Shown one piece after another: positions 16,225 to 23,696 of a stretch of 64,000 bases of DNA (within the stretch, counting starts at the first letter, position 1; each line of letters begins with the position of its first letter). Location of the stretch: positions 1,860,001-1,924,000 of the forward strand of contig CAWJKP010000001.1 of NCBI GenBank assembly GCA_963843465.1, given 5' to 3'. Origin of the DNA: CAWJKP01 sp963843465. Lineage in GTDB: Bacteria; Planctomycetota; Planctomycetia; Pirellulales; Thermoguttaceae. The notes under the pieces are model-generated. The model had not been told where the DNA came from, made no database searches, and worked only from the letters and a program-made list of their open reading frames with translations. Made by a program: the position numbers and the translations under genes.

Positions 16225-19200
16225 ATGGAGCGTGCTCGCCTTCACCTTGCCATCCTGACCCTCGCGGCGGCCGTCGCCTGCCTTTGCGGCGGCAGCAGCG
16301 CCGTCGCCGGGCAGAACCTGGTCGCAGACCCGTCCTTCGAGGAACCCCAACCCGCCGACCAGTTCGGCCACGTCTTCGCCAAGTGGGGCGGCTGGAAGTA
16401 CGAAGGCGACTGTGCCTTCCGCGTGGGCCGCGTCGCCCATAGCGGCAAGACCTCCTGCCTGCTGTTCGGCGCCGAGGGGCCGAAGATCCGCATCTCGCAG
16501 ACCCAAAAGGCCCTGCCGCCCGGCCGCTACAAGATCACGGCCTATATCCGCGGCCTGGACATCGGCGAAGGGATCTGGCACCAGACCACCGAGCTGGCAT
16601 TCGACGGTAAGTACATGCGGTTGAACAAGAACGGCACCTTCGGCTGGACCCCCGTAACCTACGTCGCCGAGGTCAAGACGGCGCACGACGCCGACGGGCC
16701 GTCATTCGGCCTGATGGCCCCGGGCTACTTCTGGATCGACGACGTATCGCTGGAGCGGGTGGGCAACGACGTGCCGCTCACCGAGCAGCCAGTGCTGGGT
16801 AAGGAGGAGTCGCCGATCGTTCCGCCCGGGCCGCTGGGGCCGTCGGCGGTCCGCTGCCCGGACTGCGGCTACCGCAACATGCCCGCCTGGCAGCATTGCT
16901 TCGCCTGCGGCAGTCCCTTGGAGTCGGCCAAGGTCGCCGGCAGCGGCCCGGCGGTCAAACGGCTGGTCTCCTTCGAGAAGCATTCGCCCTTTGAGGGCGG
17001 AAAAGTGGTTGACCAGACGGCCACCGGCGGGACCAAGGCCCTGCGGCTGGACCAGGGCTACGCGGTCTGGGCCGCACCCCAAGACTGGTCGGGCTACGAC
17101 TATTTCAAGGCCAACGTCTTCGCCGAGGGCGACCGGCCGGTGAACCTCTACATCGAGATGCGCGACCAGCAGACACGCGACTACTGGACCCGCGTCAACT
17201 ACGGCACGCTCGTCCCTCCGGGGCGGAGCACGCTGGTGCTGCCCATCGACCAGTTGTACGTGGGCGAGAAGGGGCGGCCGGGCCGCAAGCTGGTGGCCAA
17301 CGCCATCAACTTCTTGGCGCTGATCCTGGGCGATAAGCCCGCCGGGCCGGTGTACTTCGACAACCTGCGGCTGGAGCGCGACGAAGAGACCCCCAAGATG
17401 CTCTTCGACGGCCTCTACGCCTTCGATTTCCAGCCGGCCAGCGGCCCGGTGATGCCCGGCTTCACCCGCATCGACCCCTCGACGATCTACAGCAAAGGCC
17501 GCGGCTACGGCCTGAAGGACGCGCAGATCTGGCGGAGCTTCGACGTGCTCCAGCCCGATCCGCTCTACCAGGATTTCCTCTGCATCGAGAAGGGCGGGCT
17601 GGCCGTCGACCTGCCCGACGGCAAGTATCACGTCTTCGTGAACCTCGACAATCCCTCGGGCTTCTGGGGCGAGTACCAGGTCTACCGGTCGCGGGCCGTG
17701 CTGGCCCAAGGCAAGGTGGTGGCCGAGGACCGGATGACGCTGGAGTCGCTGAAGAAGAAGTATTTCCGCTTTTGGGACGTCGAGGACAGCCCGGCCGACA
17801 ACACCTTCGACAAGTACCAGAAGGCCTATTACCGGGAGAAGGAGTTCAACGTCGACGTGAGCGGCGGGCAGTTGAAGCTCGATTTCCGCGGGGAGAACTT
17901 CGCCTGCAGCGTCTCGGCCGTGGTGATCTACCCGGCGGCCAAGGCGGCCCAAGGGCGGCGGTTCCTGGACTACGTGGTCCGGCAGCGGCGGTTCTTCTTC
18001 GACAACTACTTCCACCGCATCTTGCACAAGCCCACGGGCGACCCCGTGCAGCCCACGCCCGAGGAGACCCGGCGGGGCTACATCGTCTTCACCCGCGACA
18101 CCATGCAGGACGTGTTCTACAACGACACGCCTTTGCGGAAGGAGATCGACGCCCCGGTGCAAGGTTTCGGCTTCGCCGGCCAGATCGAGCCGCTGAACGT
18201 GGCGATCTATCCCTTGCAGGACCTGGGCACGGTCCGTGCGTCGATCGGCGACCTGACCGGCCCGGCCACCATTCCGGCCGGCAAAGTCTCGGTGGGCTAC
18301 GTCTCCAACCGCGTCAGCCGCGTGGCGATGGACGGGTCGGTCTACACGATCGAGCCGCGGTACGTCATGCCCCGCGACTGGATCAACGTCCGCCAGGGCG
18401 TCTCACGGCGATTCTGGCTCACCGTCCACGTGCCCGACGACGCCCCGCCGGGCGTCTATCGCGGGCAGATCCGCCTGGCCGGCCAACATGGCCAGCCGGC
18501 GGCCGTGCCCGTCGCCTTTCGCGTCTTCCGCGGCAAGCTCGATCCGGTCGACATTCCCGTCGGGCCCTGGGACCACCGCATCCACCTGCCCTGGCTCGGC
18601 GACGACCCCGCCACGCAGGCCTGGAACAACACGCTCGAGCGCCGCAGCATGGAGAAGCTCCACGAGTACGGCTTCACGACCTTCAGCGGGCTGCCCATCG
18701 TCCGCTACCTGGGCTTCAAAGACGGCAAGCCGCAGTTCGACTTCAGCGAGGGCGACCGGCAGATGGCCCTGGCCCGCCAGTGCGGTTTCACGATGCCAGT
18801 GGTCACTTACTGCGAGACCCCGGGCCTGAACCTCTACTACCGGGACGAGGACGCGATGAGGGCCGCCGGCTTCAGCGACTACAGCCGCTTCCTCCGCGCC
18901 GTCTTCGGGGCGATCCAGCAACATGCCGACGCCAAGCACTGGCTGCCGGTCTACTGGAACCTGGGCGACGAGCCCACCGGCGACGACCTCCGCCGCGCCG
19001 CCGAGAACGCCGAGGCCTACCGCGCCGCCTTTCCCAGCGGGCCGCCCTGGTTCACCGCCGCCACCAGCGCCTCCTCGTCGGGACCTGACGACGGCCATCT
19101 GCGATTCGCCAAGGCCCTGCACGTGGCGGACCTCAACGAGCACGACGAGGAGACCGTGCGGCGGCTGCACGCCGCCCACAGCGATTGGGCCTTCTACAAC

Positions 19201-19605
19201 GGCGGCAACCGCTGGACTTACGGCGTCTATCTCTACAAGGCGGCCAAGCAGTTCGGCCTGAAGTTCCGCTTGAACTGGCACTGGAACGCCACGGCCGGCG
19301 ATCCCTATTATGCCCTGGACTGCCGCGAGGACGATTACGCCTGGTGCAACACCAACCCCGACGGCGAGCTGATCCCCTCGCTCTACTTCGAGCGCGAGAT
19401 GCGCGGCGGGCTGGACGACTACCGCTACCTGCTGACGCTCTCCCGCCTGGCCGCCGCGAAGCGCGACGCGGCCGCCCAGTCGTTGATCCAGAAGCGCATG
19501 GACTCCTTCCACCTCGGCCAGCGCGATCACGACGCCCTCTTCCCGCCCTCCGATTGGCGCGACTTCCGTTTGAAGATGGCCACGGCCATCGAGCGGCTGC
19601 AGTGA
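16225..19605 (+). CDS. Secreted DUF4091-type glycoside-hydrolase-like protein with CBM-like and zinc-ribbon modules
   Basis: The product is 1126 residues, starting at an ATG preceded by CAGGAG. A signal peptide (LAILTLAAAVACLCGG) ends near AVAG. Residues about 30-180 form a carbohydrate-binding-like jelly roll (NLVADPSFEEPQPADQFGHV, WIDDVSLERVG). At about 213-235 is a treble-clef style ribbon, CPDCGYRNMPAWQHCFACG. Residues about 245-390 are a second sugar-binding-like domain (YFDNLRLERDEE). The C-terminal ~450 residues (RRFWLTVHVPDDAPPGVYRG, YWNLGDEPTG, NGGNRWTYGVYLYKA) are the DUF4091 TIM-barrel family seen in polysaccharide-active proteins; the acidic pair in LGDEP may be catalytic. It stands alone on the plus strand. 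A cytoplasmic-type ribbon in an exported protein is odd. Confidence 0.8.
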   Translation: MERARLHLAILTLAAAVACLCGGSSAVAGQNLVADPSFEEPQPADQFGHVFAKWGGWKYEGDCAFRVGRVAHSGKTSCLLFGAEGPKIRISQTQKALPPGRYKITAYIRGLDIGEGIWHQTTELAFDGKYMRLNKNGTFGWTPVTYVAEVKTAHDADGPSFGLMAPGYFWIDDVSLERVGNDVPLTEQPVLGKEESPIVPPGPLGPSAVRCPDCGYRNMPAWQHCFACGSPLESAKVAGSGPAVKRLVSFEKHSPFEGGKVVDQTATGGTKALRLDQGYAVWAAPQDWSGYDYFKANVFAEGDRPVNLYIEMRDQQTRDYWTRVNYGTLVPPGRSTLVLPIDQLYVGEKGRPGRKLVANAINFLALILGDKPAGPVYFDNLRLERDEETPKMLFDGLYAFDFQPASGPVMPGFTRIDPSTIYSKGRGYGLKDAQIWRSFDVLQPDPLYQDFLCIEKGGLAVDLPDGKYHVFVNLDNPSGFWGEYQVYRSRAVLAQGKVVAEDRMTLESLKKKYFRFWDVEDSPADNTFDKYQKAYYREKEFNVDVSGGQLKLDFRGENFACSVSAVVIYPAAKAAQGRRFLDYVVRQRRFFFDNYFHRILHKPTGDPVQPTPEETRRGYIVFTRDTMQDVFYNDTPLRKEIDAPVQGFGFAGQIEPLNVAIYPLQDLGTVRASIGDLTGPATIPAGKVSVGYVSNRVSRVAMDGSVYTIEPRYVMPRDWINVRQGVSRRFWLTVHVPDDAPPGVYRGQIRLAGQHGQPAAVPVAFRVFRGKLDPVDIPVGPWDHRIHLPWLGDDPATQAWNNTLERRSMEKLHEYGFTTFSGLPIVRYLGFKDGKPQFDFSEGDRQMALARQCGFTMPVVTYCETPGLNLYYRDEDAMRAAGFSDYSRFLRAVFGAIQQHADAKHWLPVYWNLGDEPTGDDLRRAAENAEAYRAAFPSGPPWFTAATSASSSGPDDGHLRFAKALHVADLNEHDEETVRRLHAAHSDWAFYNGGNRWTYGVYLYKAAKQFGLKFRLNWHWNATAGDPYYALDCREDDYAWCNTNPDGELIPSLYFEREMRGGLDDYRYLLTLSRLAAAKRDAAAQSLIQKRMDSFHLGQRDHDALFPPSDWRDFRLKMATAIERLQ

Positions 19606-19632
19606 AACCCGTTACGGGCAACGCAAGCACTT

Positions 19633-19671
19633 CCTCCCCCTCTCCCTCCGGGAGATGGTCGGGGTGAGGGG
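19633..19671. repeat. CTCTCCCTCCGGGAGATGG...GGTGAGGGG palindromic repeat (family 1)
   Basis: A copy of the CTCCCGGAGGG element directly downstream of the DUF4091 gene, where it may serve as a hairpin terminator. Confidence 0.8.
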
Positions 19672-19747
19672 AGCTATATTGGGCAGTCGTAGGGGCTCCA
19701 TAACTCCTTGTCAAGCGGAGGTTTCGCTCGTAAGATAGAATCGTATT

Positions 19748-20050
19748 ATGGCTCTCAATCATGTCGGGGAACCGTCCATGCCCAACGTGGTGCTTGTCAA
19801 GGTGAAGGATCTTGCTTCCGGCCAGCGGGAGTGGGTTGCGCAAGTGTTCGGCCGCCAGCCGGCCGAGGACGAAGAGATAACGCTGATGCTGTTTCCGGCG
19901 CATCGTGGTCCAACTCACGAGGAGCGTCAGGCGGTGTGGAAACGGATCGGGCAGATACTCGACAAGGCCGCGGCGAATGCCAGCCACGTTTCGGAAGAGG
20001 AGTTCGAGTCGGCAATCGAAGAAGCGATGGCGCACGTCCGGCCAAACTGA
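19748..20050 (+). CDS. Putative antitoxin partner of the PIN toxin
   Basis: A 100-residue protein directly ahead of a PIN-domain gene, with six bases between stop and start. From the inner ATG at 19778 (GGGGAACCGTCC upstream) it reads MPNVVLVKVKDLASGQREWV. A charged C-terminal half follows, HEERQAVWKRIGQILDKAAA and SEEEFESAIEEAM. It lacks an obvious DNA-binding motif I can name, but gene size, order and tight spacing are those of antitoxins that precede PIN toxins. The start could be 19748 or 19778. Expected to neutralise the toxin by binding it. Confidence 0.55.
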   Translation: MALNHVGEPSMPNVVLVKVKDLASGQREWVAQVFGRQPAEDEEITLMLFPAHRGPTHEERQAVWKRIGQILDKAAANASHVSEEEFESAIEEAMAHVRPN

Positions 20051-20056
20051 TTCTCT

Positions 20057-20518
20057 ATGCGCGCTCTTCTCGACACGAATGTACTGGTGCGAGCGACGAA
20101 AACAGCGACCGGGCCGGCGAGGGAACTCCTCCGCTGCTTCGAGCGGTCCGAACACGTGCTGGTGCTCTCCAACTGGATACTGGATGAACTGCGCCGAGTG
20201 CTTGGATACCCGCGAGTTGCAGCCATTCACCGACTGGACGAGGGGGAAGTCGATGAATTCCTGAACGGTCTCGAGCAGATTGCAGATATGCTGCAATTAC
20301 AAGAGGAGGACGATCCGCAACGAGTCGTCTCCGACGCCAAGGACGTGCCGATTCTCCAAACAGCCGTCCTTGGACGAGCCGAGGTGCTCTGCACGCGCGA
20401 TCGGCATCTTTATGAGCCGTCGGCGCTGGAGTACTGTCACCAATACGGCATCGAAGTGGTGGACGACATCGACCTTCTCACCAGACTTCGGGAGATGGGC
20501 AGCGAAACTAATCCTTGA
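20057..20518 (+). CDS. PIN-domain toxin (COG1569-like)
   Basis: The product is 153 residues. MRALLDTNVLVRATKT carries the first conserved Asp, SNWILDELRRVLGYPR the Glu, and DAKDVPILQTAVLGRAEVLC and TRDRHLYEP the following Asps. This is the acidic metal-binding set of PIN endoribonucleases. The layout matches the family called putative toxin-antitoxin system toxin component, PIN family. It likely cleaves RNA, with the upstream small gene as antitoxin. Confidence 0.8.
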   Translation: MRALLDTNVLVRATKTATGPARELLRCFERSEHVLVLSNWILDELRRVLGYPRVAAIHRLDEGEVDEFLNGLEQIADMLQLQEEDDPQRVVSDAKDVPILQTAVLGRAEVLCTRDRHLYEPSALEYCHQYGIEVVDDIDLLTRLREMGSETNP

Positions 20519-20771
20519 CGGCGGCCTGCGGAAGCTCCGTATCGCCGACCCCAAGCGGCACTTGCCCGACAGTACAAGAGTGTTCCGCGAGAACCCGACG
20601 CTGGTTATCGAAATCGTGCGGGAAGCGCAGTCCCAAACCGGCAGGGCGTAGCGGGTACAAGAGCCGGGCGCCGCGGAAGGTATCGCATTTTGTGATGCCA
20701 ACGCTTCGGCCTTCTCGTGGCTCAGTCGATACATGGCGCAACCGTAACCTCCAACCGCAGTACTTTCCGCG
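20519..20771. other. Gene-free spacer with possible coding remnant
   Basis: No intact gene. One plus-strand frame reads LRKLRIADPKRHLPDSTRVF and stops at 20651, which is more protein-like than chance, but it has no start of its own and I do not recognise it. Confidence 0.3.
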
Positions 20772-22490
20772 ATGCCAAGTCCAGACAATCTCCGGGGGCC
20801 GGAAGCGGACGAGCAAGCTCGGGCCTGCAACCGCGGGGGAATTGCCCTGGCCCAGCAAGGCAGATTTGACGAGGCCGTCGCCTCTTTCCAGCAGGCGTTG
20901 CAACTGCGGCCGGACTATATCGACGCCCACAATAATCTGGGCAACGTGCTGATGTTTCAGGGCCGGCTGGAGGAGGCCGTCAGCAGTTACCAGCGGGCCC
21001 TGCAACGGTTGCCCGCGGATGCCGTCTCATACCGCGCCGGCTTGTTCAGCCACCTCTGCAATGCTCTGCGGCAACAGGGCAAGCTGAACGAGGCGTTGGC
21101 CTACGGCCGACGGGCCTTGGAACTGCAACCGGACTTTGCCAAGGCCCACAACAACTTGGGCAATGTCCTGCAGGAGCAGGGGCGACTGGACGAAGCGGAA
21201 GCCTGCTACCGGCGGGCCCTGATGCTCGATCCAAACTATGTCGACGCGCACTACAACCTGGCCCTGGCCGCAAGAGACCAGGGAAAGCTCGCCGATTCGA
21301 TCGCCTGCTCCCGGCGCGCCTTGGAACTCAAGCCGGACTACGCCGAAGCCCACAATATCCTGGGGCTCGCCTTGCATCAGCAGGGGCGGCTCGAGGAATC
21401 GCTGGCTTGCTACCGCCGGGCACTGGAGCTCAAGCCGGACTACGCCGACGCGCACAGCAGCCTGGGCACCGCCTTCCACGACCAGGGGCGGATTGCCGAG
21501 GCCTTGGCCTGCTTCCAGCGGGCGATCGAGCTCCGGCCGCAATTTGCCCTGGCGCACTTCAACCGCTCGCTGCTGCGGCTTCTTACCGGCGACTTCGCGC
21601 ACGGTTGGGCGGAATACGAGTGGCGGTGGCAGACGGGCCTCAAGCCGTTCAGCCCGCGCTCTTTTCCGCGGCCGCTCTGGGACGGCCGGCCGCTGCAAGG
21701 AAGAACGCTCCTGTTGCACGCCGAGCAGGGCCTTGGCGACACGATCCAATTCCTCCGCTACGCGGCCCTGGTTCGGCAGCCGGGGGCACGGGTGGTGGTG
21801 GAATGCCCGACGCCGCTGCTGCGGATCGTCCGTACCTGCCGCTTTATCGACCAACTGGCCGATGAGACTACGTCCGCGCTGGATTTCGATCTTTACTACC
21901 CGCTGATGAGCCTGCCGGGCCTGCTGAAGACCACGCTGGCAAGCGTGCCGGCCGACGTGCCCTACCTCTTCGCCGCGCCGGACCTCGTCGCGCCGTGGCG
22001 GGAGAGTCTCGGCGGGCTGGAGGGCTTCAAGATCGGCATTGTCTGGCGGGGCGGTCCGGCGCATCCCAACGACCGTGCCCGCTCCATCCCCCTAAGCTGC
22101 TTCGAGCCCTTGGCGGCCTTGCCTGGCGTGCGGCTCTTCAGCTTGCAGAAGGGGGCAGGCGCGGAGCAGTTGCAAGACGTGGCCGGCCGCTTTCCAATCA
22201 CGGAACTGGGCAGCCGCTTGGAGGACTTCATGGACACGGCGGCCGTGCTCGCCAGTCTGGACCTGCTGATTACCGCGGACACGGCGATCGCCCACCTGGC
22301 CGGGGCGCTGGCTCTGCCCGTGTGGGTCGCGCTGCCCTTGGTCCCCGACTGGCGCTGGCTGCTGGACCGCAGCGATAGCCCCTGGTATCCCACGATGCGG
22401 CTTTTCCGGCAAAAAGCGCCGGGCGATTGGAGAGGCGTGTTCGACGAGATCAAGACGGCGCTGCTTGCCAAGCAGGGGCTTCGGTCGTAA
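20772..22490 (+). CDS. TPR-repeat protein with glycosyltransferase-9-like C-terminal domain
   Basis: The product is 572 residues. Residues about 15-290 are consecutive 34-residue TPR units; each ends in a form like NNLGNVLQEQGRLDEAEACY or ALELKPDYADAHSSLGTAF. The C-terminal ~280 residues (HAEQGLGDTIQFLRYAALVR, FKIGIVWRGGPAHPN, LLITADTAIAHLAGALALPV) resemble the ADP-heptose/GT9-type region seen fused to TPRs in planctomycetes and cyanobacteria, with the D-T-A-x-A-H-L-A-G motif. It probably transfers or recognises a nucleotide sugar, or acts as a scaffold if catalysis is lost. The ATG at 20772 has no good Shine-Dalgarno. Confidence 0.85.
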   Translation: MPSPDNLRGPEADEQARACNRGGIALAQQGRFDEAVASFQQALQLRPDYIDAHNNLGNVLMFQGRLEEAVSSYQRALQRLPADAVSYRAGLFSHLCNALRQQGKLNEALAYGRRALELQPDFAKAHNNLGNVLQEQGRLDEAEACYRRALMLDPNYVDAHYNLALAARDQGKLADSIACSRRALELKPDYAEAHNILGLALHQQGRLEESLACYRRALELKPDYADAHSSLGTAFHDQGRIAEALACFQRAIELRPQFALAHFNRSLLRLLTGDFAHGWAEYEWRWQTGLKPFSPRSFPRPLWDGRPLQGRTLLLHAEQGLGDTIQFLRYAALVRQPGARVVVECPTPLLRIVRTCRFIDQLADETTSALDFDLYYPLMSLPGLLKTTLASVPADVPYLFAAPDLVAPWRESLGGLEGFKIGIVWRGGPAHPNDRARSIPLSCFEPLAALPGVRLFSLQKGAGAEQLQDVAGRFPITELGSRLEDFMDTAAVLASLDLLITADTAIAHLAGALALPVWVALPLVPDWRWLLDRSDSPWYPTMRLFRQKAPGDWRGVFDEIKTALLAKQGLRS

Positions 22491-22513
22491 GATACTCCTA
22501 CGAAAATAACTCG

Positions 22514-22736
22514 CCTCAGACTGTAAACGCCACCACCGGCCTCGCGCCGGTGGAGCGATGATTGGCAGCTAGAAACGCCCGCCCCCCAAGGAGTTCCGAT
22601 TTTTCCCGTTTCCGTCCGGCCGGCTCAGCCGGCCGGACGGAAACGGGAAAAATCGGGCGTCGGCGTTACGGCGTTTCTAGCTGCCAATCATCGCTCCACG
22701 GGGGATAAACCCCGTGGTGGCGTTTGCTGTTTGAGT
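22514..22736. repeat. Large composite inverted repeat (about 220 bp)
   Basis: The outer arms (CAGACTGTAAACGCCACCAC and CGTGGTGGCGTTTGCTGTTT) and middle arms (GGAGCGATGATTGGCAGCTA and TAGCTGCCAATCATCGCTCC) surround a perfect core. The core arms are 30 bases, 22596-22625 and 22627-22656, separated by one C. It could form a very stable cruciform. A related half element lies at 43060-43125, just before the mutY start. Confidence 0.9.
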
Positions 22737-22842
22737 TGCTGGAGGTCGACCGATGAATGATCCCATGGTCGAGGAAGTTCGGCAAAGCCAGTGGCACACT
22801 TCGACCGTGGCACCCGGCGAAGTTCGTAGGCGGTGATGACGA

Positions 22843-23115
22843 TTACGTCGGGCGATCTTTCGTGGGCAGCCCCAGCCGTCGCCGCACTTCGGCGCTGGAG
22901 ACGCTGCCCTCCGATTGGAGGCGTCGCTCCGAGCGATCAAGAATTGCCTGGAACTGAGGATTGGTGCTCAAGAGCAGGTTCTCAACGTCCCGCTCATCGC
23001 CAGGAAAGACAGCGGCGACGGCCTCCCCGTCCCGCGTCAGGATGACCGGCTCGGAAGTCCCCGGCTGAACGTAGGGAGCCAACGCGGAAACTTCGGAGAG
23101 TTCGATGGTCTTCAT
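22843..23115 (-). CDS. Phd/YefM-like antitoxin
   Basis: Read from ATG 23115, the product is about 90 residues: MKTIELSEVSALAPYVQPGT, then EPVILTRDGEAVAAVFPGDE. The pattern of VSALAPYV followed by VILTRDGEAVAAV is that of Phd/YefM antitoxins. The C-terminal half (SSAEVRRRLGLPTKD) would bind the toxin. The ATG overlaps the toxin's TGA stop in ATGA, so the pair is translationally coupled with the toxin first. The upstream extension to 23142 lies inside the toxin gene and is unlikely to be used. Confidence 0.8.
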   Translation of the reverse strand: MKTIELSEVSALAPYVQPGTSEPVILTRDGEAVAAVFPGDERDVENLLLSTNPQFQAILDRSERRLQSEGSVSSAEVRRRLGLPTKDRPT

Positions 23116-23414
23116 AAGATAATCTTCTCCTCCCCAATCCAAAGCTCATTGTGACGTTTGATTCCCACGGCCTTGACAAGGACCTCGCGCTGGGGACCTT
23201 CCCGCACTTCGTAGAAAACCCGAATGTCCCCCAGTCGCGGTTCCCATGGCGCGAGGGGGTTCGGTCGCAGCAATTTCCGCTTGCGGGTTGGCAGCATAGG
23301 CTGGTGCGTTAGCTGTTCATCCACTTGTTCCACAACCAGGATCTGGCTGTTCTTCGGCAATGCCCGCAGGTGATCCAGCGCCTCGGGAGAGTAGACAATC
23401 GCGAATGGCGTCAT
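23112..23414 (-). CDS. RelE-like toxin (mRNA interferase type)
   Basis: The product is 100 residues: MTPFAIVYSPEALDHLRALP, then RPNPLAPWEPRLGDIRVFYE and VLVKAVGIKRHNELWIG. The RLGDIRVFYEV segment and the closing GIKRHNELWIG are usual for RelE/ParE-superfamily toxins that cut ribosome-bound mRNA. It precedes the Phd-like antitoxin and overlaps it by four bases. Toxin-first order is the minority arrangement, as in HigBA. Confidence 0.8.
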   Translation of the reverse strand: MTPFAIVYSPEALDHLRALPKNSQILVVEQVDEQLTHQPMLPTRKRKLLRPNPLAPWEPRLGDIRVFYEVREGPQREVLVKAVGIKRHNELWIGEEKIIL

Positions 23415-23696
23415 AGAAGCGGATATCCATATGCCTTACGTAACACGTTGTCGCGTATGGCCTTTACGTGGCGGCGACGAGCCGGGAAAGGGGACAAGCC
23501 GGAAAAGGGGAAATCACTCACTTACTGCCTTCGTCTGCTTGCTTTCCATGAATATCAGTGATGTCCCCTTTTCCGGCCTGTTGCGCGGAGGGCGCCTGCG
23601 CCAATGTCGGCAAGCGGCGTTAGTCCAGTCGGTGCCAATTGAATCGCTTTCAGGACGTTAATACCCTCCGAGCCTTGAACACGATCCCCAAATTTC
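23415..23696. repeat. Spacer with GGAAAAGGGGA inverted repeat
   Basis: Between the toxin start and the WD40 gene stop, GGAAAAGGGGAAATCACT (near 23500) faces its near-mirror AGTGATGTCCCCTTTTCC (near 23558). A similar CGGAAAGGGAACTCCCGAC is at about 61785. No gene is visible. Confidence 0.6.
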
